Positions 32,301 to 41,054 of a stretch of DNA of 64,000 bases are shown here, in pieces. The notes under the pieces were generated by a model that was not told where the DNA came from, did no database searches, and saw nothing but the letters and a program-made list of their open reading frames with translations. The translations under genes were made by a program, and so were the position numbers. The stretch comes from Schizochytrium sp. TIO01 (Eukaryota; Sar; Bigyra; Thraustochytrida; Thraustochytriidae): contig SMSO01000031.1 of NCBI GenBank assembly GCA_004764695.1, positions 618,600 to 682,599 of the forward strand. Reading direction: 5' to 3'. How positions within the stretch are numbered: position 1 is the stretch's first letter; each line of letters starts with the position of its first letter.

Positions 32301-32397
32301 CGCTAAGCTTGTCGCCCACGGCATTGGTCTTGGACCTCGATGAAACTGCTCCTTCACGTCTGGAGTAAATCACCCTCGACGGTGTCGAGGTCGACAT
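29323..32397 (-). CDS. Large membrane CRAL-TRIO/lipocalin-like protein
   Basis: A 1024-aa single-exon frame; the first ATG (32395-32397) is used although the frame is open to GTG 32421. A second possible start lies near residues 92-95, before LLFSSRKKSSSSS. The N-terminal third has a Ser/Pro-rich stretch and a beta-rich segment (about 180-330) without a firm match; a PX-like or PH-like fold is conceivable. Two hydrophobic helices (about 405-422 and 430-446) suggest a membrane hairpin. Residues about 530-740 form the CRAL-TRIO unit (KKWFDATDNNRKDAMRQW, DFFRIKKRFPHCWFGNDHDG, LNEFWIKNRL, RLNKIIDLKGF). About 860-1020 form a lipocalin-like domain starting LLAGTWVGNLKESEVM. It shares the last two domains with the gene at 18103-19548. 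Probably a membrane-tethered lipid-transfer protein. Confidence 0.8.
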   Translation of the reverse strand: MSTSTPSRVIYSRREGAVSSRSKTNAVGDKLSEQAAEVMGVRGICEVEENGFMRDKVAQVTSLGITGRRGISDSMNLGETQVGSVWKPRILMITMSSILLFSSRKKSSSSSGSTVTSPGSASTAPNTPGSPTNGGGFFKHRGSNDNDSDPSSSSSRSTGLDAVGGWLLGQADELKTIIPMEDVAYACQFIDNRVSSKDYIVQIRATSVTGIVRTHLVRVKSQERLDELMNNLEIALRAYRQALEALKDGLITGGSNFKSFRPVLITKSPAAHSPAKKGIPADEVVVARDITWDTPLVCRGVAETDILRIYMTGPKGVAYVINLRPLHVRAAQRLVEADDDSTPIIRGDAINNSKARPVSLTFDAKFCEPTSKSKSTVPAAKQTSLAEAVPAAEEERALWLQIKETTVVTIVCAFVAVAVVLPDWCFHREYVLTMLAIPVAVAMLFVRSKQQHQAIKQGSKEAAATTIHATMTPEAPLYDIELRLRSCVEGLSQGAMTEDQTEDELMDVIHDRETAQHEADAIGDASKKQLSPNIPDSDEKGIEELLQALSGAFDESLTEDNIPKKWFDATDNNRKDAMRQWQGSLQWRREENVDQILNRPLPDFFRIKKRFPHCWFGNDHDGHLVTLERFTDVKRNVEELKKANITAEDFAYHCVFLNEFWIKNRLTKTGRLNKIIDLKGFSIGQLSREVINYFQPMNHCMQQYPELIIKVYVINAPSSFRFIWGVVSPFLAKKTTEKINFPSGSDEKLKALLRSLMDPAILPTEYGGDFQGALEDVKLERTVAAAIRQLNIDKGVESPEDWAPNELPAKKDIPADAIDMTGSKTFEIAESRPAGAEPFTTPPDTASSDAHLDLLAGTWVGNLKESEVMDPILELQNINFAKRAVARRLTPTQNIEITHEGDRRHVSITTKTGPVTNLAKGYINTRDEGEAVTEPAEEDVKVGIQDESVIIRSVSAPPHIQDQVKEGHQVLRLNFKLANGDHRVVHHGIHRETDDKKVMSIEYKRAADNQSKTVTLVADRKQDS

Positions 32398-34310
32398 TTT
32401 ATGCCCTATTTTGGCCACCACCTCTTGTGAAGTAGAACCTCGCTTGCGAGGTTCTTGCTATCAACAGAATTGAATACAAAATTTTCAGGCGCGAGGCCTC
32501 TGTGCGTACTCCTATAAATTTCGTAGACTCTATGTGCGTCGGAGCGAATCTGCTGTCACAAACAGAAACGAAGAAGAGAACCAAAAGAAAATATACAGCG
32601 TTCCTTCTCACACGTCAAACCAAAGAGAGGGCTCTTTTGACGCAGAAGAGGAAAACCTGCGACTGGTAGAAGACCAGCAAACCAAGAGAGCTGCAGAGAG
32701 GCTCTTGGAGCGGTTCAGGCCAGTCAAGTTTTGGCGGCCTTCTGTGGAGACCAAGTAAGTTGTCGTCGTCTAGGTGGCTCCAACCTAAAAGTAGGTGGAC
32801 TACGCAGCAATCAACGCCTTGAAGGGTTTCCTCCGGCAAGTTCTCTGGTACGTTTGTGAGAAGATGGCCGCTTTCCGCAATCGGCGCTTGTGCCTTCGCC
32901 TTCCTTCCTCGGCCGCCTTGGTCACCTCGACCTGCGCGATCGGAGTTTGCTTCTTCGTTTCCTCCTGGCTGTTCGAGGATTACTTTTTTTTTATTTCTCT
33001 CAAAGTTTCTTTCCAATTGGTAAGAACAATTAACTTCTCACCAAACGAAACTAGCTTCGAACGGATGGATCGACGGGCGGATAGATAGATAGATAGACAG
33101 ATATGCTCCAGTGCCAGCCTGCTTGGCCACCGGTCTGGGTCCAGGGCCTTGTCCTCTCGCGGTCGCGTTCCTGGTCTCCCTTGGCCATACAATTAGCTCG
33201 CTCGCTCAAGCAGATCGAGGTGGAGTAATTCAATTGATTCGATTTTTGACTGTCCTTTACATATACGTACATATACATTCATACATACATACATATTCAT
33301 TCCCATCAAGTTATTACTTTCGTCATTAGCGCCACTCCTATCCACTTCTACCCACTAAAATCTATTATAAGAAGAAAAACAGTGTTATTGATCCAATTGA
33401 TTCTCTATTCATTCATTCATTCATTCATTCATTCATTCATTCATTCATTCATTCATTCATTCACTTCCCAACTATAACCAAATTCTAATTTTCTTACCAG
33501 TAAGCGCTAGCCGCGCCTAGCAGCCTCTACGATTCTACAAATCATTTTCAAGAAACAGAATCAACCTCAAACCCAGCCTCCAAAACCCGACCTCAAGCCC
33601 CAATTCGAGGCCAATCGCAGCAAAAAAAGTCGAAGAACCAATGTGCCGACGCCTCCAAACCGTGCTCCTCCTGCTCTTCGCGGCCTTGGGGCCTCACAGA
33701 CCCCTCCACTCCCATCCTTTCACGCTCTGTGCCACCATCGCGGTCAGTCTCGCGGGTCCCTTTCCCAATGAACTTGAACAGTCTAAGGCAGAAAGAAGAA
33801 GAAATCAACTTTTTTTAATCCACCTATCTGTACCCTACTGCCTACTACTGCCTACCTAACTCCTACCTACGATAAAAGATTCCCTCACCAGAGTAAAGTA
33901 CATCTTCCCACGGGAGTCAGCGCCATCCTCGATCTTTACAGTTGGTAGTGCATCTAGTCTGGTATTGCCGATCCCCCCGGCGATTGTTTTACGTACCTCT
34001 GAGAGTTTATGAACCAATTCAAAATTCAAATTCTCTGCGCTTCGGAAATTCAAAAATTCAAGACCTCATCAATTCAAAACTTGGAGAAAACAAGCAATCA
34101 CTCAAAGCAGCCAAACGAACGAACGAACGAGCGCGGGCAAAACCGCTCTTCGCTCGAGCCTTGGCCACAGCCGAGGCCGCTCTCGCTTCTCTCCGCCGCA
34201 CACCGCAGCGACCCGGCACGGAAACAAACATACGGAGCGGAACCAACTTAGTCAGCACCACCTGCCTAATCGACATTCTTTCCTTCGTTCCTTCATTCTT
34301 TCAATCGCTC
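32398..34310. other. Intergenic region, possible unresolved spliced gene
   Basis: A good GTAAGT donor at 32755-32760 ends a 74-codon frame, and a GTAAGA donor-like site is at 33019. Between them 32795-33018 is open and encodes a hydrophobic segment (ATG 32862). Phases of the obvious acceptor do not join the two main frames, so no model is given. The rest contains GATA, ACAT and TTCA microsatellites. Confidence 0.4.
33407..33463. repeat. (TTCA)n microsatellite
   Basis: About 14 uninterrupted ATTC tetranucleotides. Confidence 0.95.
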
Positions 34311-34738
<428 letters not shown>

Positions 34739-34784
34739 CTTCATTCCTTCATTCCTTCATTCCTTCATTCCTTCATTCCTTCAT
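34739..34784. repeat. (TTCATTCC)n octanucleotide repeat
   Basis: Five to six copies of an 8-bp unit directly abutting the GATT array. Confidence 0.9.
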
Positions 34785-35743
34785 TATTATTATTTGTATG
34801 ACCGAGTTCAATCGATCCCATCTCTTCTCTACCCATACCAACTAATACAAAGAACTTGACAAGGACCTTCGAGCAGCTCCTTCTTCGCCTCCCAAAGGCG
34901 CCACCATTCTCCACTGTAGGCCGCCCTCCCACTACGCGCTATCCGCCATTCTCCACTGTGGCGCCTCCTCTACTATAGGCTATAGCGCCCTATAACTCAC
35001 TTCCGCCCGCCCGTTCTTCCTGCGGCTCAGGTGACGCGCCGCTCCTACCGGCCTCCTAGCCCTTTTGGTAGCACTCCCGGGCGCCGGGCGAACGCCGCAG
35101 CGGCCAAGGGTCCGTCTGCCTGCCTCTCACGGTCTGGGAACTGGGAGCGGGTTGCCGCCAGATTCGCGCCCTCTGCGCGAATTGTACCGAGTCGCTCTCC
35201 AGCCGCTGAAGATGCCTTCCGGAGCCTCCGAGGCTTCGCCTTCGCGGCCGAACCTCAAGTTCTTTCGAAGTTCGGGCTCGAGCTGACTCGCTTGATCCAT
35301 ATTGGTACCGACGATCTATGGAGCTTCCGTCTTATCCTCGATCTAGCTGTCCTACTCCACTCCTAGGGAGGCAGTAGCAGGCCGCTACCCCGTGTCGCTT
35401 GTGGCATTTGCGACAGAGGTGTGCGAAAGCAGTATCGCTCGAGATTCAGGAGTTTATGGGTTTTCTTCAAGTTGGAGAAGACCATGTTGGAGAGAGCGGT
35501 CGGCGCCCGTGAGGCGGAGGCGTTGCAGGGAGGCTCGGGTTGAAGACGTGCTACAGAATCTGCTGCCTTCTCTTGTCTGGCGCAGGTTACACTACAGCTG
35601 CTGGTGTTCGGTTTCGGTAGGAGTGAGCTAGCCGGAGGAACGCAGACTTCTGGCTCTGGGATTACAGCGGATGAGGCTTATATACCAGTGTAGCAGAATC
35701 GTTCTCAGTTGGGAGCTTGGCAGCGCCTAGCACCTCAATACGA
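34785..35743. other. GC-richer intergenic region upstream of tRNA
   Basis: Frames of about 110 codons (35031-35366) and 79 codons (35392-35631) are open but have no recognisable domain. I see no firm gene. Confidence 0.5.
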
Positions 35744-35815
35744 GCTTCGATAGCACAGCGGCAGTGCGTGTGATTCGTAATCTCAAGGTCCCGGGTTCGA
35801 TTCCCGGTCGAAGCT
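35744..35815 (+). tRNA. tRNA-Thr (anticodon CGT)
   Basis: A 72-nt cloverleaf. Acceptor GCTTCGA pairs with TCGAAGC, discriminator T. D-stem is GCAC/GTGC, the anticodon loop TTCGTAA reads ACG, and the T-arm is CCGGG-TTCGATT-CCCGG, which includes a consensus B box. The anticodon stem TGTGA/TCTCA has one central T-T mismatch; all other stems pair fully. No intron. CCA is not encoded, as usual in eukaryotes. Confidence 0.92.
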
Positions 35816-35818
35816 TTC

Positions 35819-35824
35819 TTTTTT
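35819..35824 (+). terminator. RNA polymerase III T-run terminator
   Basis: Six Ts, four bases after the tRNA 3' end. A shorter TTT precedes it. Confidence 0.85.
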
Positions 35825-37890
35825 ATTTCTTTTTCCTTGGATCACTGTATAAGCGTGTGCCTAGGAATTTGTGTACTCAGACGTCGGACAGTTTTCTCTG
35901 TTTATTCTCCTCTTTATCATCATAATCTCATGTTTTATGATCACAGTTCCCTTTTCAGTGCGTTTTCATTTCATTTTTTATTTTAAATAAAAATAAATTG
36001 TGATTCTTTCTAGGGGCCGTTCTCTTCTCTTTCGGTACGTCTGGTACGTTCTTTGTTCTCTTCGTTCTTCCCCGGATTGGAGAGAGAACGCATGAAGGTC
36101 AGGACGACCGGAACTTGAGGAAGGGATGATGATGACGATGCTGTAGCATATGGAAGCGCGCGAATCTATTCTCATGGGCGTGGTGGAGGTTGGCTGATGA
36201 ACCGGCTCAGGGCTTGGTGAGTGTGGATAGAAGAAGGCGTCTTTAAATTGAACTGTCGTTTACTTATTTACTTAGGTCATTCTTGTAGGCGGAGGCAGGT
36301 TGAAATCTGGCAAGAATAAATTAGGCGCGACCGACTATGCATGAGGTGTAAACATAACGCACGAAGATACTTATGTGAAGAGTAATACTATCTCTCACCA
36401 GTCAGAAGCTATCCCTATTTAATTATGGACAAACTCAGCTAAATACATGAATGCACTACAAAAGATGAATACTTAAGACGCAATGCAAAGTAATCAGAAG
36501 ACAACATGAGGTGCACAACATTTTTGCAAGCACGCACCACCTTTTGCTTCTACATGTAAAATTGAATTGAAAGATATACCTTGTCCATAGTTGCTCACGA
36601 CAACGCATAAAAAGGTGTTTACTTCAAAACCAAGTAGCGCTACCTACCTCTAGAGGTATTAATATCAAAGCATTCATAATAATGCATTAAATGATAGTCG
36701 ATTGGTGCGCACACGTCTGTGAGAAGAGATGATGTAATTGTAAAGATAGTTAGCTTTGGTATCCTCAAACGATCGTTGGGCCGTTTCACTTCGTCACATT
36801 TGCCTCAACAATCACGTTTGACAACTTACAATTCTAATACAGGATGCTAAAGCAGCTCTTTAAGTATATACTGCTCATTCAGTGGTCACAATGATCATGA
36901 GGTGACTTCATGTTTGGATTCTTGCCCTTCGTAAGTTCTAGACAAGATGCGCATACCATCACCAAGTGCACAAGCAAATTACAAACCAATTTACCTTACT
37001 CTCCACGATACTGAGTCAGACCTCCATGCCACCAACCGCCAATCAAACCGCTATCGACGCAAGGTATCCATCTATCTCTCAATCTAAAAAAAACAACAAG
37101 CAAGCAAAGCAGAATCTCACAAGCGAAATCCTCCATCCTCCGGTGCATAAAACAGGTGAACCTCCAGTATCACTTTCCCCTCTCTCCCCACTGCAATACT
37201 AAACCCTATCTACTCTCCCCAAATTCTAGGTTTGCCCCTCTCTCCCCACTGCCTCTTCTCCCACTGTACTCAATGGGAACCCGCAAGCAAAAGGTGTGCA
37301 CTAGCTAGACAGCATAGGCTGACCAGGCTGGCAAGAAAGTAAGTCAGTCACTCAATCAGTCGCTCTTCTCCTGCGCAGAGTGGGGGGTTTCGCAGGGGTC
37401 AGCGCAGGCGTCTGAACTCCGTCCTCAGCTCGCGTGACGGCGCTGAGGATCCTCTGCGATGGCCCGCGCAGTCTCCGCAGTTCGGCTGTGCATTATTACG
37501 AAGAAAGCAAATGCACTGCGAGCCCAAGTCAGGAAATTAGGGCCTTAAACCCCCTCAGTGCGCTCATATTGAACTCATACATCTTAAGGAGGGACGGTGT
37601 GCCGAAGTACCCGGGATCTTCGTTTCTTTTTTTTTTTTCTTTCTTCTTTTTCTTTCTTTCTTTAGGACTCTGCGATTTAGTTAAGTTGTGCAGGAATGAA
37701 GTTGGGATCGAAGACCGGCGCTGAGGGAGGCGCAGGCGGCGGCCGGCAGACGGAGAGGGCGGCGGAGGGCTCTGCAGAGCGCAGCCGGCCGGTGAGCGAG
37801 TGCGTGGGCGAGTGGGTGGGTGAGTGAGTGAGCGAGTGAGCGGGGCTTTCCTGATTCCGGTTTTCCATTGTCTGTTCGTTTCTTCACGAA

Positions 37891-37960
37891 TTTGTTTGTT
37901 TGTTTGTTTGTTTCTTTCTTTCTTTCTTACTTTCTCTCTCTTTCTTTCTCTCTCTCTTAA
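37891..37960. repeat. (TTTG)n/(TTTC)n microsatellite
   Basis: TTTG repeats grading into TTTC and CT-rich sequence. Confidence 0.88.
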
Positions 37961-38462
37961 GAGTTAACTTCCGACTTGCACGGCACTCGCGCAAGTGAAG
38001 TATAGCGTTTGTTTCACAGTAATATACTATGGACTATAGAGTTGCCCCACTGTGCCGGGCGAAGAGGCGCTTATCGTACTAGTCGCATCGATGCGCAGCC
38101 GATCGATCAGTGGAGCGGGAGGCCTGGCAGGACAGGACGGGGAAGGCCGTCGCACGGCCAGCTGGACGCCTGACAGCCCCGGGCAGCCAGAAGGCCACGC
38201 CCTTGGCCCTGGCCTGCGCAGCTAGCGGCTTCTGCAGAAGCGCGGCAGAGGTCGATCGTGGCCTTCTTTTTCCTTCTTAACTGAAGATTTAACTTTCAGA
38301 GATGTATGATTGTTTTTTGTTTTTTTTTTTTAAAGTTTTTTAATGTTTTAAATAATTGTAAAATCATTTTCAACAAATAAAATGAAATGAAATGAAATGA
38401 AATGAAACGAGCACAAATTTAGTCACTCACAGCATCACATCGCATGCGCAAGTTCGCTTTGT

Positions 38463-38486
38463 GCAGCTAGCTAGCTAGCTAGCTGC
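38463..38486. repeat. (AGCT)n self-complementary repeat
   Basis: Four to five AGCT units flanked so that the full 24 bp is a perfect palindrome, GCAGCTAG...CTAGCTGC. Confidence 0.85.
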
Positions 38487-38654
38487 TTGGCGCCGCAGTT
38501 TGGCGGCTGCCGGCTCGCTCGCTCGCTCTCCCTCCGCAGCGCCAGGTACGGCGCGGGGTCCGCCTCTGGCCTCCTGGCCACCCAGCTCAGGCAGTGCCTG
38601 CGCGGGTATGGATTGATTGTGAGTTGTTCGAGTCGTTTCCTGCGTCTCATTATT

Positions 38655-38735
38655 TCTTCTCTCTTTCTCTCTTTCTCTCTCTTTTTCTCTCTTTCTCTCT
38701 TTCTCTCTTTCTTCTCTCTTTCTTTCTCTCTCTCA
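38655..38735. repeat. CT-rich microsatellite
   Basis: Imperfect TTTCTC and TTTC repeats forming a pure pyrimidine tract. Confidence 0.9.
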
Positions 38736-38936
38736 ATTGTGGGTCCTCAATTAAACGACAGTTTAGAGTTATTCGAACGTTAATAAGAGGGAAACTGTTG
38801 CCTTAAAAATGTGTTCCGGTAAGGCCCAATAGCGGTTGCGCTAGGGGGGGGGCTGTTCTGTTGGAGGTAGGGGTGCTAGGGGAAACTGGTAGGAGGCGCC
38901 GCTGCTTAGAAAGAGGATGTCTGAGAAGTAAGAGAA

Positions 38937-39165
38937 TGAATGTATGTATATGTGAGTATGAGCGATGGATGAATGAGTGAATGAATGAATGTATTTATTT
39001 ATTTATGTATTTATGTGTTTATGTATTTATTTATGTATTTGTGTATTTACGTATGTGCGTATGTATGTATGTATGTATGTATGTATGTTGTATGTATGTA
39101 CGTATGTAAGTTTGTATGTTGTAAGTTTGTAAATATTATGTATGTAATACATACAAATAGATAGT
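38937..39165. repeat. (TATG)n/(TATT)n microsatellite
   Basis: Degenerate GTAT and TTAT tetranucleotides, including a pure GTAT run near 39060-39085. It lies directly upstream of the ELO coding frame and possibly inside its first intron. Confidence 0.88.
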
Positions 39166-39236
39166 AAGTGGAAGGGTAGGTACCTTAGAGTTGTAATTGT
39201 TATCTGTCTACGTAGTAGAGGGGTGTTGTGCTGCTG

Positions 39237-39254
39237 TGCGCAATCGATTGCGCA
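39237..39254. promoter_or_regulatory. 18-bp perfect palindrome upstream of ELO
   Basis: TGCGCAATCGATTGCGCA is perfectly self-complementary. A second inverted repeat, GCAAAC-TCG-GTTTGC, follows about 8 bp later (39262-39276). They overlap the open 5' end of the ELO frame and an acceptor-like CAG. A dimeric factor site or an RNA hairpin is possible; function is inferred only. Confidence 0.3.
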
Positions 39255-39335
39255 TTGCCGCAGGCAAACTCGGTTTGCGATCTGGAAAGCGCAGGGATTG
39301 AGGATCTGCGTGAGGCCAGAGAGGTTGTTGGGGAG

Positions 39336-40424
39336 ATGGACGAAATTAAGGCGGAGCTGCTCCAGCAGTGGGCAGTGTACGAGCCCCTGGTTCGCGAGTA
39401 TCTGGTCAAGGCCGGTACTCTTTTCCAGCGCGATGATGTGCTGACGCCGCTCAAATGGCGGCCCTCGGGCGACTGGCAGGCCGATGCCCTCTCCGCGTGG
39501 GCCGCCGCATGGGAGGACAACACTGTGGCCGAACACAACGCCACACACATGATCATCCGCAACGCCAACGAGGACCAGTTCTTCATCCCGACCCAGGTGC
39601 TCGAGCCCGAACTCAAGCCTCTGTACCCCTTTGAGTGGGAAAACCACTTCGACGGATCTCCCCTCTCCATGTACATGCGCGAGTACTACGAGATCCCAAT
39701 CATCTGCAGTGTCGTGTACCTCGTGGGCATCTTCTCGGGCCGTTTGATTATGAAGCTTTTCCCCGCCATGAACCTGACTCCGCTCCTGTTCCTGTGGAAC
39801 CTCGGGCTCTCTGTTTTTAGCACCATCGGTGTTGTACGTACTGTCCCGCATTTGCTCCTGACCATTCGTGAGCGCGGAATGTACACGTCGATTTGTGCTC
39901 CGGTTGGCGAGACTTTTGGTGGCGGAGCGGTTGGACTTTGGTCATTTCTCTTCATCATCAGTAAGATCCCTGAGCTGGTCGATACGGTCTTCATCGTGCT
40001 CAGGAAGAAGCCGCTCGTGCTGCTCCACTGGTACCACCACTTCACCGTGCTGCTTTACGTCTGGCAGTCGTACGCGACTCAGTCTAGCGCCGGCATCTAC
40101 TTCATTGCGATGAACTACACGGTGCACAGCATCATGTACTTTTATTACGCGCTGGCGGCGGTGCGCATGTGGCCCAGCTTCATCCCGAGGTACACTATCA
40201 CGCTCCTCCAGCTCTTTCAGATGGTACTTGGTATCTGGATCTGCGTCAAGATCTACGAATACAAGAATGCCGGTGTGCCCTGTTCCACCTCGGACGTCAG
40301 CTTCCAGTCTGGCGTTGTCATGTACTTCTCCTACTTCCTTCTCTTCCTTCAGATCCTCTACAAGATTCTCACATCCGATGGTAAGAAGAAGGCCCGCACC
40401 ACTGCCCAGAAGAAGAACCAGTAA
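39336..40424 (+). CDS. ELO-family fatty acid elongase (3-ketoacyl-CoA synthase)
   Basis: Condensing enzyme of ER fatty-acid elongation, joining malonyl-CoA to acyl-CoA. From ATG 39336 the protein is 362 aa; the frame is open upstream to 39228 without ATG, so an additional 5' exon is likely. The N-terminal 110 residues are a hydrophilic helical extension unlike most ELO proteins (usually about 270-320 aa). The ELO core follows: MYMREYYEIPI, then KIPELVDTVFIVLRKKPL, the His box HWYHH (231-235), NYTVHSIMYFYY (260-271), and several hydrophobic helices. The C-terminus is Lys-rich (KKKARTTAQKKNQ), consistent with ER retention. The single-Leu form of the box region (LHWYHH rather than HVYHH) is typical of saturated/monounsaturated (ELOVL6-like) elongases, not PUFA-specific ones (inference). 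Codon use is G/C-ending, suggesting high expression. Confidence 0.92.
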   Translation: MDEIKAELLQQWAVYEPLVREYLVKAGTLFQRDDVLTPLKWRPSGDWQADALSAWAAAWEDNTVAEHNATHMIIRNANEDQFFIPTQVLEPELKPLYPFEWENHFDGSPLSMYMREYYEIPIICSVVYLVGIFSGRLIMKLFPAMNLTPLLFLWNLGLSVFSTIGVVRTVPHLLLTIRERGMYTSICAPVGETFGGGAVGLWSFLFIISKIPELVDTVFIVLRKKPLVLLHWYHHFTVLLYVWQSYATQSSAGIYFIAMNYTVHSIMYFYYALAAVRMWPSFIPRYTITLLQLFQMVLGIWICVKIYEYKNAGVPCSTSDVSFQSGVVMYFSYFLLFLQILYKILTSDGKKKARTTAQKKNQ

Positions 40425-41054
40425 GAGAGGTATCGCGTTAACACTCCTAGGGTTGGCTCTACAATGCTCAAACATCAAAAACAATGATTTTACTACTACT
40501 ACTACTACTACTACTACTATGACTACAAAAACAACCACCACAATAACAATTACAAGAGCACCTCTCATGTGTCCATGTGTCCGGCAAATGCCTTCTCGTT
40601 CCTCTCTAGAGGAACAAAAACAACTACAGCGACAAATACAGTAATTACAGTCACACACACAACATTGATGGATGCAGTGATGACGGATTTTCTCCTTGGC
40701 ATTCATTCATCACCCTTCACAAAAAAGAATATTAAAATTAGAGCTTCTCACCATCACAGTGATCAAATAACCATACATTCTCCATCACCCCCTTTCCTTT
40801 CGCTTCATGCTAGAAGAAGGTTCGTACCTGCCCTTTAAAAAAATCAATTTCTATTTGTCTAATGTCTGACACCCTTTTCATTTACTTTGACTTACTAACT
40901 TAGACTAGTATATACAATCGGTCCGCAATTTCCCCTGACGGGACCTTACATGTGGAGAACTTCTTCCGACCGCTTGCAAGTCTGCCAGTCTGTGAGGGTG
41001 CCAAGGAATAGGAATAATCATCTCCAGCTCCCAGGCCTTAAATTTAACTTGTTC
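40425..41054. other. Intergenic between convergent ELO and DDX11 genes
   Basis: Holds the 3' ends of both genes and an (ACT)n trinucleotide run at 40491-40520. No further gene seen. Confidence 0.65.

Larger units (their letters stand above)
35825..39335. other. Repeat-rich intergenic region upstream of ELO gene
   Basis: No recognised gene. AT-rich to about 37.4 kb, then GC-richer segments with microsatellites. An upstream exon of the ELO gene is probable: its frame is open to 39228, and an acceptor-like TTGCCGCAG ends at about 39261. Donor-like sites follow ATGs at 38928 (GTAAGA) and 38953 (GTGAGT). None could be proven. Confidence 0.5.

Noticed and set aside
32534-33088. Two-exon gene joining 32534-32754 to 32795-33018 through the GTAAGT donor
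   Set aside because: The obvious acceptor is out of phase with the main upstream frame and no domain supports either exon; left unresolved.
39027-39851. 274-codon minus-strand frame opposite ELO
   Set aside because: Antisense of the conserved ELO frame, ending in translated TATG microsatellite.
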